DNA from: Cheiracanthium punctorium | Lineage: Eukaryota > Arthropoda > Arachnida > Araneae > Cheiracanthiidae | DNA length: 64,000 nucleotides | Assembly: GCA_038373885.1 (NCBI GenBank) | Contig: JAWZYV010002521.1 | Location: 496,001-560,000 of the forward strand | Direction: 5' to 3' | In this document: one piece after another, positions 11,040-22,879 of the stretch | Layout: the number at the start of each line of letters is the position of its first letter | Position numbering within the stretch: the first letter of the stretch is position 1 | Notes under the pieces: generated by a model | Told to the model about the DNA's origin: nothing | Databases searched by the model: none | What the model saw: only the letters and a program-made list of their open reading frames with translations | Translations under genes and position numbers: made by a program

Positions 11040-14000
11040 TATTAGTTTCCTTTTCGATAAGAATTTTTATTTGTGAAACAAAGCACTTCCTTTTAGCATA
11101 TTCTCATTCCCGCCATCAATCACCGCGGATGAAAAAGGACAGAATAGCAACGGAAAAGCAAGACGAATCCATTTATGAACATCTCTATTATCCGCCGACT
11201 TTAACCCAACCGTATCACTCATTACACACTTATTCCAATCAGACAACAAACCCAATTGTAAAACAGCCAGGATTGGAAGGGGGAAAAAATATTCGAAAAG
11301 AGTTGCGAACAAAAACAGCAGCTTCTCGATAATTAACAGAGATATCGCTCCTCCTCCTTCTGCTATCTCGGACAAACTGGTAAGTAACATGTAATTCCGC
11401 CACTAATTTATTTTTAAAAAGGAAAACACGTCATTTTGACGTCTGAATTAAGGAGCCGACAATGGAGAAAAGACGCCTTTTGAAAAAGACAAACGGTTAA
11501 ATTAGATATCAAACGGTAGGAAAAGAGAGAGAGAGAGAGGGACTTTGTAAAACAAAAGATTTACCAGCTACACACACCCCTGGTCTTATCTTTCTCAGTC
11601 AATCAATTGAAATTCGCTCTTCGTGCAAAAGTTGAGACTGAGAACTAATGTGGTGTAAGTCAGGAAGCTATTTTTGCTTACGTATCTTCTCAAGCAGCGT
11701 TTGGGCATGCATATATAATCGTTTTGTTGATCCAGTTGGCAATACTCTCATTCTTCGGTAATAAAAAGAAAATTTTGTAATTTTTTTCTAAAATATGAAT
11801 TTCAAATAAATATCAGATCATTATGTAAATAACTTTTAGTTTTTAAAAATGTATGCATTATTTTTTGAGGCAACATTATTTTTTGAGCAAAAAAGCATGA
11901 ACTCATAGCGTGTGCATCCAATTCACTAAAGAAATTTTGCCCGAATTATTGACTGCTTCTATTTTTTATTGTTAAATAAAGAGAAATATAAAACTATTAA
12001 AAAGTAGTAGACTAAACAAAGTAGAATTGGGATACATTATTGTCTTTTGTTTTATGAAATCTTTAGGAGAAACATTCTTATTTCTTGCATTTGAACTTTT
12101 TTCATGATTTTTCTAGTAAACTACATGCTGAATTTTTTTCAAAATATTTTCCCCCAGTATAAGTAAGCCTAAATAAAGTTACAATTTTATTTTTCAGCCC
12201 ATTTTAAAATATCATACATTTTGGGTTAAATAACGAGGAAGGAAGGGAAAAAAATTGAAATATGTTCTGAAAAATATTTTGTTCTACATATAGGTCGACC
12301 GATTCATATATTGATATGCTCAATGAAAGGGAGAAAAATGAAATAACTTTATGCATAGTAACTCAGCTTTATAACTCAATGATATCCTAAAATGGCTTAT
12401 TTATTCTACTCAAAAGTAAAACAAGCACAAAAAGAAGTTTTAAGTGCTATTAAAGTTCGCAGACATACCTTGTTTTATTTATTTGCAAATAAAGATCGAT
12501 TTGGTAAACAGGTCTGCCATAATCTATAAATTTAAATATGTGTTCTTTAAAAGAAAATTAAATAAAAAAATTATGTATAGCTCACGCCAACAGAGCAAGC
12601 TCAAGCCATTCAGAGCAAATTTCGATTTTACTGGTGAAGTGCTTCATAATTGCGATCTTTATCAGAATGTGAGGAACTTATGATTTTTAACAGCACTGAA
12701 AAACAACTAATAGTCGACATTAAGACATTTGGAATCCCAAATATAGCGTACACCTACACAGGGATCTACAGTGATAAGTCAAATATTAAACTTGTTAATG
12801 AACATAGCTCACAAAATGCATCAAGTTATTTCAGACTTTATGCTAGTCCATTTACCGAGCCTAGTTAAATCCTTTACTTAGATCTCGCTGAAGATTTTGT
12901 GTTTAATTCACAACTTAATTTTTACTCATACCATCATCTGCTCATCCAGATAAAGGCGCGTTCACCAAGATTTTAAAAAATTTAATTTACTAGGTGAAGC
13001 ATACTGTATTTTTCATCAGTGCCATGAGAAAAGATTTAATAATTCCTAAGTTCATGAAACTAGTTAATTGACTATTTCTCTCTTTAAATGTTTTTTCAGT
13101 ACAGTCATATAAAAATTTTGTCTTTTCCATCTATTTATGGCATAACGAGGGAATTCTTGTTCGTTTTTTTTTTTTTTTTTTTTTTTTTGAGACAATTTTA
13201 TTTCAAATTATATTTTTCTTATAAAGTAATTGAAGACTCCCCATTTAATTTTTTTTTTCTGAAAATTAAAATACCATTTAAAGATATTCTGTGAAATTTT
13301 ACTTATTAATAAGAGTGAAGTTAAGCACAAGAAGACTAACTTCAATTTAAGAAAAAAAGTAGCAAAAGATTATGATGATGACATTAAACATTTAAGCTCT
13401 AATTTAAAATGAAAATAAGTCTAATGCAGGTTGTCCCAAAGTTTTCTTTTGCATTCCATAAGTAATTACCAATATAAAGCAATCCTGTGTATATATTTTG
13501 AACAATGTTATGCACTCACGCAAAACAGTAGATTTATTGTAAAAAAAAAATAACACTAAAAGAAAAAATATACATACGATGATAACGAAAAATACTCAAA
13601 AAACTGGTGTTAAAAAATGATATAAATAAAAACTTGAAAACCGTTTGGCTGTTTAAAAGCACACAAACGTCTGTTTTTAAACTAAGTTTTTATTTATATG
13701 AACATAAATATAATATTGAACGTCGCTCCTCGTTCAGTAAATTTTTCGTCATTTGTATCTTTGCAAATTTCATACACAGTTTTAGATTTGCGGGATACAT
13801 TCTTAACATAAAAAAAAAATATTTTTAATATTACGTTCTAAAAATAAACATATTTTCTTAATCTAACAAAATAGAATGCAATTATAAAAAATAACTAAAA
13901 GAAATCTGGCACGTTTTAAACCTTATGACAAATTCTTTTAGAAAATGTTTTATTTAAAGAAAGGAAGCATCGGCTTCTAAAAATTCAGTTAATTAAATTA

Positions 14001-16279
14001 TATAATTCAAACGTTATTAAAATTTGATTTTCCAAAGGTAAAAATATGCATACAGTACAAACATAAAAACATATTTATCTAATGCGTGAACCATTTGATT
14101 TTATTTGATTTACACCCACAGAAAAAGTAAATCTTAAATTTTGTCCATTTTAGAAGAGGAAAACTTATTTGTGAGCATAATTATTAAAACATTTCAAATT
14201 GTTCCAAAAGAAATGAAACTTGTTTAATTAATAAAAAAAATACAGTTACTACCCTATATTAACCTTTCCATTTTAAAATAATTTTTAAAATTCCATTTTA
14301 AAATACCCTTCCATACCAAAACTCAGTAATAAACACGGACCCTGAATAAGAAAAATATTTGTCTACGTATTTTAAAAGTGAGAATTGAGGGAGAAAAAAA
14401 CTCGTATGTTACTGAAAACAAAAATCCCTTTTATCTTAAAATAATTTCTAAATAAATTAAAAATGCTAATTACCAACTTTTGGGATCTTTTTTCCTCACG
14501 CGAGATGCACAAGAAATTATATTCTTAAATGCAAATATATTTTCAGTACATTTGATTTACACATCTCTTAACTGCCGCAAACATGGTTCAATTACACCTC
14601 TTAACCACCCCTTCCTTTCCCCACTTTACAGATTCTCTCTCTCCAGGTAAAACAAAACTTTTTGTATGTTATCTCAACCGATTAATTATTCTTTTATGAT
14701 TTCTCAATTTCGCTTTCCCCTAAAAAGGAATTTAAACCCCTTCTTCGGCATTAATTAAACTACAATGAGTATAATTACCGTTCCACTGCCTGCAAAAGGA
14801 TCGCAAAAAGGATCATCGAATCTGGCAACAGCAAAACATCGAAAACTCTCAGATACACATTCATTACCCAACTTGAGTTTCCCAAATCTCAACTCTTAAG
14901 GAGTTGAACTCATCAACGCCCCTTAGCTTCCCCCCCTCCCTTCCCTTGCACCATCCGTTTAACAAAAGAAAAGAAGGGCACGGGGAGGGTATAAATGGCG
15001 AGTTGAAAAGTCTAAAATCTTCCAAAGATAGAAAGCGATGCTTCTTCGTTCGAACGGAAAACCCCCCTTCATTTGCATTGCCTGGTTTAATGAAACAACT
15101 TCACTTTTAACACTCTTCGCACCGTAGGGGGAAGGTGATTAATGAAATCTCAGGCAAATGTAATTTTAAGCGCACATTTTTCCAAAAGCTGATTTTCACT
15201 TTTGGCTGTTGTGTCTTCTGCCCGTTTCGGAGGAAAAGTGGTGTTCGGGAGATAACGCCAGGTTCCGGAATTGCCCAAGGAGCCATGGCAGAGAGAGAGA
15301 GAGAACTGTTTCGGGTCTTTAAAGGTATGAACACTCCAAGGCTCATTAAAACTGCAATGATTCTCCTTGTTTTTGAATAAAAGGCTCAAATTCAACGTTG
15401 TTTGACATTATTGAACGTCTGACAACATCTTCACATTATGACGAAGTCGCTTCCTGCAGCGATAAGTTGATCGCACTCAGTGAGCTAGATAAAAAAATTG
15501 CGCAACACCAGTAATGTAGCGCTTAATATTGCACTAGTCAGGCACACATTCATTATATGATATTAAATAAGAAGTATCAATGCAAATTTATCTTAACTAG
15601 TGCAAAATGTTTATTTATACTATCAAAATGTCGGACTCAACTAGCAATGTTTGGACAGCTTTAAGAAGCAAATCTTAGAGGATATGAATTATTTGTTTTA
15701 TAATCGTTATGTCTGCCGAATCCGATATTTCAAACTTGTTTTCAGATTCTCATTTTTTTGTTTCTGCATTGAAGTTTGTCATAATGTTCCTAAATATAAT
15801 AAAGTTCTTTTTTTTTATTTTTTACTTGATGCTAAAGAATCAGTTTCGTTTCTTTTATTTCGTTTGCATAGCAGTGTCAGTCCTCAAAGATATAAACACG
15901 GCAATATTTATTAAAAAGGCTGGGATCCCCTTTGTTTTTTAATAAAGGCTCAAATTCAGCGTTAATTTTTAAAAAGCATAGATGGACATTAGATTACTTA
16001 AGGGCTGTTTCATACAGTGATAGTAGACAGCATCCAGGTCAAAAAGCTAGTGCACTATAAATAGCTCAACTTAAGGGCAAAATGAACTAGACAGCACTCA
16101 AGATTGTAAAAGCACCTGCGACGTCAATTCTGACATCGAACTAGAAATGTTGATGGTAAATTTCAAAAACATAAGAAAGGTGTCCACTTCTGACGGTAAG
16201 ATGATGCAAGTCCAACACCAGACTATTGCGATTTTAAACAGAAAATTCACCAGACACATAAATTAGAGATTTTCTGTGT
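11040..16279. other. dac: presumed upstream dac intron; islands at 11080-11400 and 14880-15380
   Basis: The two islands are more complex than the rest and carry conflicting open frames on both strands (11021-11390, 15107-15395), a pattern of GC-richer non-coding DNA. The second contains GGGAGATAACGCCAGG and a (GA)n run. The remainder is AT-rich with a T21 run at 13166. No dac exon was recognised. Confidence 0.45.
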
Positions 16280-16432
16280 TGCTTTCGACGAAGGGCTTGG
16301 ACTGAAGAAGGCCAAAACAATTTTTGGCTGAAACGTACGTATCCTCTTACATATAACATCTTATGTGTGTTTTTTACAAAGTTTTTTATTTACTTTATTG
16401 TTTAACACCAGTATTTTGAGTGTTTTTTCCAA
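16280..16432 (+). ncRNA. hammerhead ribozyme motif (type I) in a dispersed repeat
   Basis: The core is CTGAAGA (16302-16308), which is allowed because position 7 is free. It is followed by a stem II hairpin of AGGCCAAAA against TTTTTGGCT, then GAA (16330-16332), ACGTACGT as a minimal palindromic stem III, and A16341 as H17. GGA (16299-16301) pairs with TCC (16342-16344) to start stem I across the predicted cleavage site. The downstream tail, ACAAAGTTTT...TTTAACACCAGTATTTTGAG, is shared with the repeats near 1790 and 20380. It lies only about 60 bp upstream of dac exon A, on the sense strand of the gene. Confidence 0.6.
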
Positions 16433-16492
16433 ACATCACGAAGTTTGAATGCTATTATTTATTTTTAATTATAAGGATCGTTTTATTTTCAG

Positions 16493-16578
16493 ATTACGGG
16501 ACGACCGTGTTGATGCCTCCGATCCCAAAGACAGAATGTACTACGATGCCTCAAGATCGAAAGACAATTATGTAAACG
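16493..16578 (+). CDS. dac: dachshund homologue, internal exon A (linker before the acidic region)
   Basis: This 86-base exon is preceded by a pyrimidine-rich acceptor ending in AG (16491-16492) and followed by a consensus GTAAGG donor at 16579. The first base completes a codon from an unseen upstream exon. Twenty-eight codons follow, with the peptide starting LRDDRVDASDPKDRMYYDAS, and the last base joins exon B to make a Gly codon. The peptide is charged and low in complexity, so alone it is not diagnostic. It is assigned to dac because its phase and strand fit the downstream exons that carry recognisable Dach sequence. In the family this part is a poorly conserved linker between the N-terminal Dachbox-N (DNA-binding, Ski/Sno-like) and the C-terminal Dachbox-C. 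No upstream dac exon was recognised in 1-16492. Confidence 0.75.
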
Positions 16579-18918
16579 GTAAGGTTATTGATCGCATTTT
16601 ATTTTGATTCTTATTTAAAGAGAGTGGACATCAAATCAAAAAGGTATACAGTACTAAACAATGTCCAACTTTTAATCGAATAACAATCGAAATGTCTTTA
16701 AGGAAAGAGTTATCTTTAAATAAATGTGAAAGATCCAAATGGATTGTAGGAAATAATTGTTAGGTGCGCTAGAGAATTGAAAATTCACTCCAACTTTTCA
16801 AACCATTAAGAACTCCCAATCAAAGAGAGTAGAAAAATCACCTAATTTAGAAACGAATGATTTTCTTGACTTAAAAGAGTAAAAAGTACTCAGTGTTAAT
16901 TGATGCACATTCAGAAAGTAGGACAAAGGGCTCTAATATCAACTTAAAGTATATGTAGTTCAAGGAGAGAATGTGCAAGATTCTAATTGATGAGGAAGAA
17001 CGAAAAGTCCATATTGAATCTACTTTTTGACATAGTAAAACATATACTTAAAGATATGAAACATTTTGTTTATCAAAGTGATTCTTTTTTATTTTGAAAT
17101 ATTAAATACTCATTGCTTATGCATTGGATGGTTTTTGATTTTCCATATTTGATCCTTCACTCATGAGTTTATAAGTGTTAATTCATACAAGTACTCGTAA
17201 CTCAGCTCAATTAAAAAAAAAAAAAATGTAGTCTTACATTTCAACACGGTGTATAGCTATAAAAATATAATGAACGAAAAGTTCAGAGAGAAATCAAACA
17301 AAAAATAAGAAAGAAAGAAAACGAATCTATATGAAACTTTAAATATCAATTGGAGGCATCCATTTCAACAAAGCAAAAAATTTCCAGCTTTCCGCACATT
17401 CAAATAGATAATGCTTAATCTTTTGGAGACTCGATTTTTTTTTTTTTTAAAGTACGTTCACTCTATTTCCAATGAGAGAAACAGGAAGTTGATTAGCTTT
17501 CCCGATATCGTACTAACAATTAACATTGGAAGTAGTTAGAAATTGGGTTTTGAAAGCTTTCCAGGATATTTTTACTGTCATAAGTGGACAGTTTTATCGA
17601 CAGACGGGACATTCTGAGGCAATTTTCCAATTCGAAGAAACTGATCAGATTTTTTCTATTTTACATCCAAGTTCGAGTATCCTGCAGATATTTTCCTGTG
17701 ATGCTTTAAGAATCGCAGGAAACATTTTCTTTTAATTCGTTAACGTTATCTTCAATTTTTCTTTCGATTCTTCACTCATATTTCGCTTGACGGTTAAGTA
17801 TTCTAAAACCAGCTCCTTTTGGTTATACCGTTCATCTGAAGCTGACTTGACTTTTTAGATATTAAAAAATAAATAAATATATTAACTTCCTTAATTGTAA
17901 TAATATTTTAAACCGCGCTTGATTCTTTGCATTACAGTTTTTGAATTGATGGATGATTGATTCTATCAACTATGCTTTTTTTATTCCATGAACTTAATAC
18001 TTTAGATATCGAAAAATAAATAAATAAGACTATGTTAATTGAAACATACAGAAACGTTGCTGTTGGTAGAACAAAGATCTTACTTTCATTTTAAGTAGCG
18101 TCTAAAAAGGTAATTTGCAGACTACCTAAGTAATTTGAAAAATGAATCAATTTTCGGCACTTTAACGAATCATCCTAGTGAGTCTGCATTTTAATTAGAT
18201 AAGATCTAGAAAACTGGTTTATGCACTTTAACGGTAACATACATATACGTACGTATAGTCGTCAAGCAAAAACTTGTGTAAATAAGTTCATGTACGATCA
18301 AAATCAATTTTTCCGTCGAAATCCTTATCCCACAATTTCGCACGATTACAAGCATTTCCTTTATTCCGTATAGGAAGTAAAGGAGATTCTAGAGGAGACG
18401 AAGTTTTATTGATCTACTGGAAAAAGGGGATTGCCATTTACATGGTCAGGGATGAGATTCTTCAGACTTTTGTCTGAATTTCAGACATATTCAATTTTTC
18501 AAAAAATCAATTTTTTCCAAAAACAATCTTTTTTTTTTTCATTGGCAAAATTGTATATAAGTAGGATAGGCTAAATATCGGTAGCAATTACAATATTTAG
18601 TAAACTTGAAATTCATAAGTATTATTGCCCAAATGTTGTTCGCACATTCTTCCAGACTTTTCCATTGTTTGTCAATCTCATCCATGTACACGGAATGAAA
18701 ATTTAAACCTTCCAGATACTGAATAGGCACTTACTTCAAATGTTGATGGTCGTATTCGTCTGTTTCATTTGTCTTCTTTTTTTTAAAATTTATTCATTCA
18801 GATAGGCAACTCGTAAAGACATTCACACTGAGTTCAGTAATAAATGTTCGATTATTTCTTACCACATTCTAAGACTTTCAAAGATATAATGAGAAAAATG
18901 CAATGTCCATTATTGCAG
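16579..18918 (+). other. dac: dac intron between exons A and B (2.34 kb)
   Basis: The donor GTAAGG and acceptor TTGCAG fit, and the phases match. The interior is AT-rich. A 7-bp hairpin TTCAGAC-TTTT-GTCTGAA lies at about 18460-18477. Confidence 0.8.
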
Positions 18919-19113
18919 GTACGAGTAGCGGTACAAGCAATCACAGTCCTGTGCTCAACCTCTCCCAGAACAGTTCCAGAGGAGGGGGAGGAGGAGGCGG
19001 CGGTGGCGGGGGTGTTGGCCTCAATAGCAACGACGCCAGCGGAAGCGAGGGCAATTACAACGACGGACCTGATGACGACTACACTGACGATGATGACGAT
19101 GACAGAGATCAAG
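18919..19113 (+). CDS. dac: dachshund homologue, internal exon B (HSPVLNLS motif, Gly and Asp tracts)
   Basis: The exon follows an acceptor TATTGCAG and ends in CAAG before a GTAAAG donor at 19114. With the base carried over from exon A it opens with GTSSGTSNHSPVLNLSQ; HSPVLNLS is a motif I recognise from insect and vertebrate Dachshund proteins. A run of 11 glycines follows, encoded by mixed GGA/GGC/GGG/GGT codons, and then an acidic stretch with a six-Asp run (DDDYTDDDDDD). The final base joins exon C to make an Asp codon. The 195-base length fits the phase exactly. Glycine and acidic tracts are typical of the variable Dach linker and may differ between relatives. Competing frames over 18844-19158 are shadows. 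The product is a nuclear cofactor; this part is probably disordered. Confidence 0.9.
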
Positions 19114-19389
19114 GTAAAGAAACGAAACTGTGATGACTGTGAAAAAAAAAAATTCTAGAACCTTTTGCTTAAGTAATGAAGACTTTTTTTTTCCGAAGTG
19201 GCAAATGTTAAACTGTCCTGCACTATAGGAAAGTTACTGGGTCATAAATAAATTATGAAACATTTACATTTTTAATGAGCGGTTTTTTAAAATTAGATAT
19301 GTTGTATTAAGACTTTTCTGTCCAAATGATGCATGAAATTATTACTTTATTGAAAATGATGTCAATTACAGATGAAAGTATGTTGGCAG

Positions 19390-19638
19390 CAGTGGCGGAT
19401 CCAGAATTTTTTTTGGGAGGGGCTAAATTTTTTAAAAAGCTTATTTCACCCAATTAAAATGTACTATAAATCAAAATTTTAGTCTAAACCAATGTATTAG
19501 GCTTTTGGGAGGGGCTAAGTAATAAAATAGGATCATTTTAGCTATTTTAAGTGTATAATAAAGCAGAATGTTACCCTTGAGCAATCTCTTTTTGGAGGGG
19601 GCTGAAGCCCCCTAGCCCTTCCCCTGGATCCGCTACTG
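19390..19638. mobile_element. hAT-type MITE, 249 bp, perfect 8-bp target duplication
   Basis: The ends are CAGTGGCGGATCCAG and CTGGATCCGCTACTG, inverted with one mismatch in 15. Both flanks carry GTTGGCAG (19382-19389 and 19639-19646). An 8-bp duplication and CAGTG ends are the hAT signature. It contains no coding capacity. It lies in the 1.6-kb dac intron between exons B and C. Confidence 0.9.
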
Positions 19639-19800
19639 GTTGGCAGAGACGTTGGCAAAATGGTGTTTCCCCCCCCCACCCCAAATTTGATTTTTGTAAA
19701 CAAAATTATAATAATTAAGTATTTTGTGAAAAAAAATATGTAAAAATTAAGTAGTCTACATTTTCCAACCCTTCTCCTAGATATTTATTTCTGATAGTGG

Positions 19801-19849
19801 CAAAATAGATATATGCAGAAACAATAGAAAACTGCATATATCTATTTTG
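19801..19849. repeat. perfect 18-bp inverted repeat (hairpin)
   Basis: CAAAATAGATATATGCAG at 19801-19818 is followed after a 13-base loop by its exact reverse complement at 19832-19849. The loop sequence ACAATAGAAA is also complementary to TTTCTATTGT just downstream (near 19866), so an alternative fold is possible. It lies in the dac intron, between two MITEs. Confidence 0.8.
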
Positions 19850-20059
19850 TCCTCTGTATTGTATGTTTCTATTGTGTGATATTTTCGTTTCTTTTCTTTT
19901 AAATTTATTTTTCTATTATTTATTGATTTTAATGTATATTTTATTTTTATTTACCCTCTCCTCACACCCTTCTCTTATTCGCCCTGGTTTCTTGCTGTTA
20001 CCTTCCTCCGACTGGAACTCCTCTTCGCTTTTGTTTTCTGTTTACCTTTTTTTCAATCT

Positions 20060-20385
20060 CAGTCTGCAAATGGACTTCTACTGATGCTGAAGAAGATTGA
20101 AATTTTTTTTATAGAAACACGTGTGCGATTTGATACAGGGACTTAGCGAGAAAAAAAAATCAGGAGGGGCCAGAAGGTGAAGAAGGTAAAATTATTCACA
20201 CAAATGCTTGATTTATTGACATCCAATTAACAAAAATCTAAAATTTCGGGGGGAGGGTACCCAGAACCCCTGGGCCCATCTTCTGGCTACGTCCTTGGTT
20301 TGATAAGTTCCTTTTATGAGTATTATTTTACAATGTTTTATTTATTTTATCTTATAAACACCAGTTTCTTTTGAGTGTTTTTTTA
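20060..20385 (+). repeat. third copy of the hammerhead-type repeat, decayed and split by a MITE
   Basis: A CTGAAGA (20087-20093) and GAA plus ACACGTGT (20114-20124) remain in the right order. Stem II is poor, and the base at the cleavage position (20125) is G, which hammerheads do not accept, so this copy is probably inactive. A hAT MITE interrupts the repeat at 20136-20297. After it the repeat resumes with ACAATGTTTTATTTATTTTAT and ends in the ACACCAGTTTCTTTTGAGTG version of the shared tail. Confidence 0.6.
20136..20297. mobile_element. hAT-type MITE, 162 bp, nested in a hammerhead repeat
   Basis: The ends CAGGGACTTAGC and GCTACGTCCTTG are imperfect inverted repeats. The flanks are ATTTGATA (20128-20135) and GTTTGATA (20298-20305), an 8-bp duplication with one change. 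Removing the element rejoins the surrounding repeat, which gives the order of insertion. Confidence 0.8.
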
Positions 20386-20695
20386 TTTCGATTGATTCGA
20401 TTGTAAAAATCTGGAATGATGATTTCATTCAACACTGGAACTGAACGGGCTAAAAATATATTATACTGTACCTATAACACCCACAAAATGTAAAATGATA
20501 TTTTTGTGCTTCAACGTATTACAAGCTTTAATACGATTTCCTTTCTTTGAACAACACACCGCCAGTTAAATAATAACAGTATCAAAACAATAATCATTAT
20601 GTTTCATGCAATTACTTCAATAAATTACCTACCATCTTCAATGCCATACATTATTTTCTCGTATAATTTATTCCTTGAATATTTTTAATTCGCAG

Positions 20696-20911
20696 ATTTC
20701 AGTGACCATCCAGATGTCAGCAGCACAGCTAATGGAGAGCGACTTCAGCCCAGTCAAATGTTCCCCTTCGGTCATGTCACAGTCGACAGTGGCTCCCCCA
20801 CTGGTCAGGTAGTCTCTTCCATAGAGACGCTACTTCGAAATATACAGGGACTCCTCAAAGTAGCGGCAGACAACGCGAGGCAGCAGGAAAGGCAAATTAA
20901 TATAGAAAAGG
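20696..20911 (+). CDS. dac: dachshund homologue, exon C (start of Dachbox-C)
   Basis: This 216-base exon has acceptor AATTCGCAG (AG 20694-20695) and donor GTAAGT at 20912. The first 40 or so residues are linker (DFSDHPDVSSTANGE, then a Pro/Gly/Ser stretch with MFPFGH). The last 30 residues start the strongly conserved C-terminal helix, SSIETLLRNIQGLLKVA followed by ADNARQQERQ. This is nearly identical to the start of Dachbox-C in animal Dach proteins, where the helix and coiled coil mediate contacts with Eya and other partners. The exon ends in phase 1 after IEK, and its last G joins the first two bases of exon D, about 30 kb away, to make the Ala of the AELK motif. This perfect join across the large intron is strong evidence for one gene. 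Confidence 0.95.
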
Positions 20912-20920
20912 GTAAGTTGC

Positions 20921-22019
20921 AATCAATGATTCTCGTTTAAAATATTTAAAATACTTTGTACTGTTGTCTTAATGCCTGATAAGCAGATTTCAGGTCAATT
21001 AGTAGGAATGACTGCAATCATTATAAAAATAGTAATATATGGAGTTTACGTGAATATTTTCATTTTGTATTAGTCTCTTTCTTTTTTTTAAATAGTGATT
21101 CTTTTATTACGGTCAAGATTACTAAATTTTTTACAAATTTAACATTGACTATATATATATATATATATATATATATTTAATTAATATTAATCATATTCGG
21201 AATTTAATTTGCAGCAAAAAAAGTGCCGCAATCCAAATATTCTCCAGAGGTCATGTTCATACTCAATATCGTACTGTAAATCCCAGCGATCCCTGCAATA
21301 CGGGAGTCTGTAGTACATTCTATTAAAATAATAATAATTCAAAGATTTTCCCATGTAGTAGTATTGGACATATTTTCATTTTTTTTCACAGAACAGTGAA
21401 ATGAAAGGAAATAGTCTGAGATTAACATGAAGAAATCTAAACAATGCACAGTAGAAGACCCAAACTCTGTTGGTGTCAGGACTCTCAGATCGGTTAAAGT
21501 GAAACGAGTGCTATTTACTCTCTCCGGTAAAATCAGTTTGTGTGCAAAAAGGGGGTAAATTTATGGAGTTAAGGTACCGGTGGGCTCCGGAGTGCAGTAT
21601 TCATGAACTCCTCTGGGTTTTACCTAATATGTAAAAATTCACTCTTTAAAAAGAAGTACAACAGCTGAACTCCGGTGAGCTCCTATGCAAATTATGCCCT
21701 GAAATCCGTATCAATTCTACAAATCAATTAAAAATAGCTTTGTACTCGCCTGATGTCCGTTAGTGAATGTAATATTTCTTTAACACCCCCCCCTCAAAAA
21801 AAATGGTAGGAAATATTCATTACGATACCAAAAATATCTTAATGTCCTAAAAATTTTTGGTCACACTACTCTTATGATTTAAGTACATAAAAATAAATAT
21901 ATGCATGTATGAAATTATGAAGAAATTGAAACATTAAAATAAATAAGCAAGCCTATATGTAATACTAGGATTTTCCCCCATTTCCTTTGATTGGACAATT
22001 TCAACAAAAGTCATAGGTT
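20921..22019. other. dac: intron, no gene seen
   Basis: AT-rich sequence with the (TA)n tract. 21380-21720 contains a moderately complex stretch without coding signal. Nothing else is supported. Confidence 0.7.
21150..21177. repeat. (TA)n microsatellite
   Basis: About 13 uninterrupted TA units lie in the first 300 bases of the large dac intron. Confidence 0.9.
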
Positions 22020-22340
22020 CCATATCGTAAATTGCAGGTGGTTAACTCTTCGGGATAAGAAAGCCGCTAATCACCTCGGCTCCATGCCCAATCTTCCCCA
22101 GTGCCGATGATCTATCCTACTAATGCCGAACGAAGATACGGGAGCAGGAGCCGATATAAGTTTTTCATTATGGGATCAAGAACTTCGCGCGGCTTCCACT
22201 GCGCTTCCTCCCAAACTGATGACTGGCATTTCAGGAAACGAAGACCGTTTGCTACTAGTGAATATACGGATCAAGTTAATTCACCGTGGGCGATATTTTT
22301 CATTATCATTGAAGAGTTTTTCCCACCCAGCGTTTTATAA
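22020..22340. promoter_or_regulatory. non-repetitive GC-rich island, possible conserved element
   Basis: About 300 bases stand out from the AT-rich surroundings in composition and complexity. Overlapping frames are open on the + strand (22101-22344) but start and stop arbitrarily and give no recognisable protein. It could be a conserved intronic element of dac or an unrecognised exon. Confidence 0.25.
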
Positions 22341-22879
22341 TTAATTCGAGAAAAATATACTTATACGTGACTGTCACTTAGTGCATTAATACGTTGTATA
22401 ACTTTTCTTTTCGCATTTAGAAATTATTACACTACATGTATGTTCCTCCAGACTGTTCGTGAAATATATAACCCATTCATATCTCATGCCTTCCGAAAGT
22501 TAGTTTGCAAACTTTTGATAATATTAGACAGAACTGATCAGAATTAGAGAAAAATTCCTTCTCTTTCCTATTAATTTACTTTTTAAATTTTACGTTGACA
22601 GAGAAAGAGCTAGTGACCATCAAAAATTAATGTATATATTCAACACTATGTTCCTCATTCATATTCAGACACACTTCTTATTCATCGCCAAAGTAAAGAA
22701 AAAAAATTCAAACTTTTCATTCCTCTTTCGAGTTTAATGTCGAGCAAATGTAAAGCCATTTACAAGTTTTTCTATTAAAAGGGTAGATTTGGTCTCGAGA
22801 GAAAACACATAACAAGCAAAATAAGGCAATTTTTTTTCCAGCCTTTTCTTTAGTTTTATTTTTTCCTCATCTCTCCAGC

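Noticed and set aside
15107..15395. Three overlapping 79-81 aa ORFs on both strands
   Set aside because: All are explained by GC-richer composition. None has consistent splice sites or family features.
18844..19158. Alternative ORFs over dac exon B on both strands
   Set aside because: They are shadows of the exon. The spliced frame is fixed by phase with the neighbouring exons and by HSPVLNLS.
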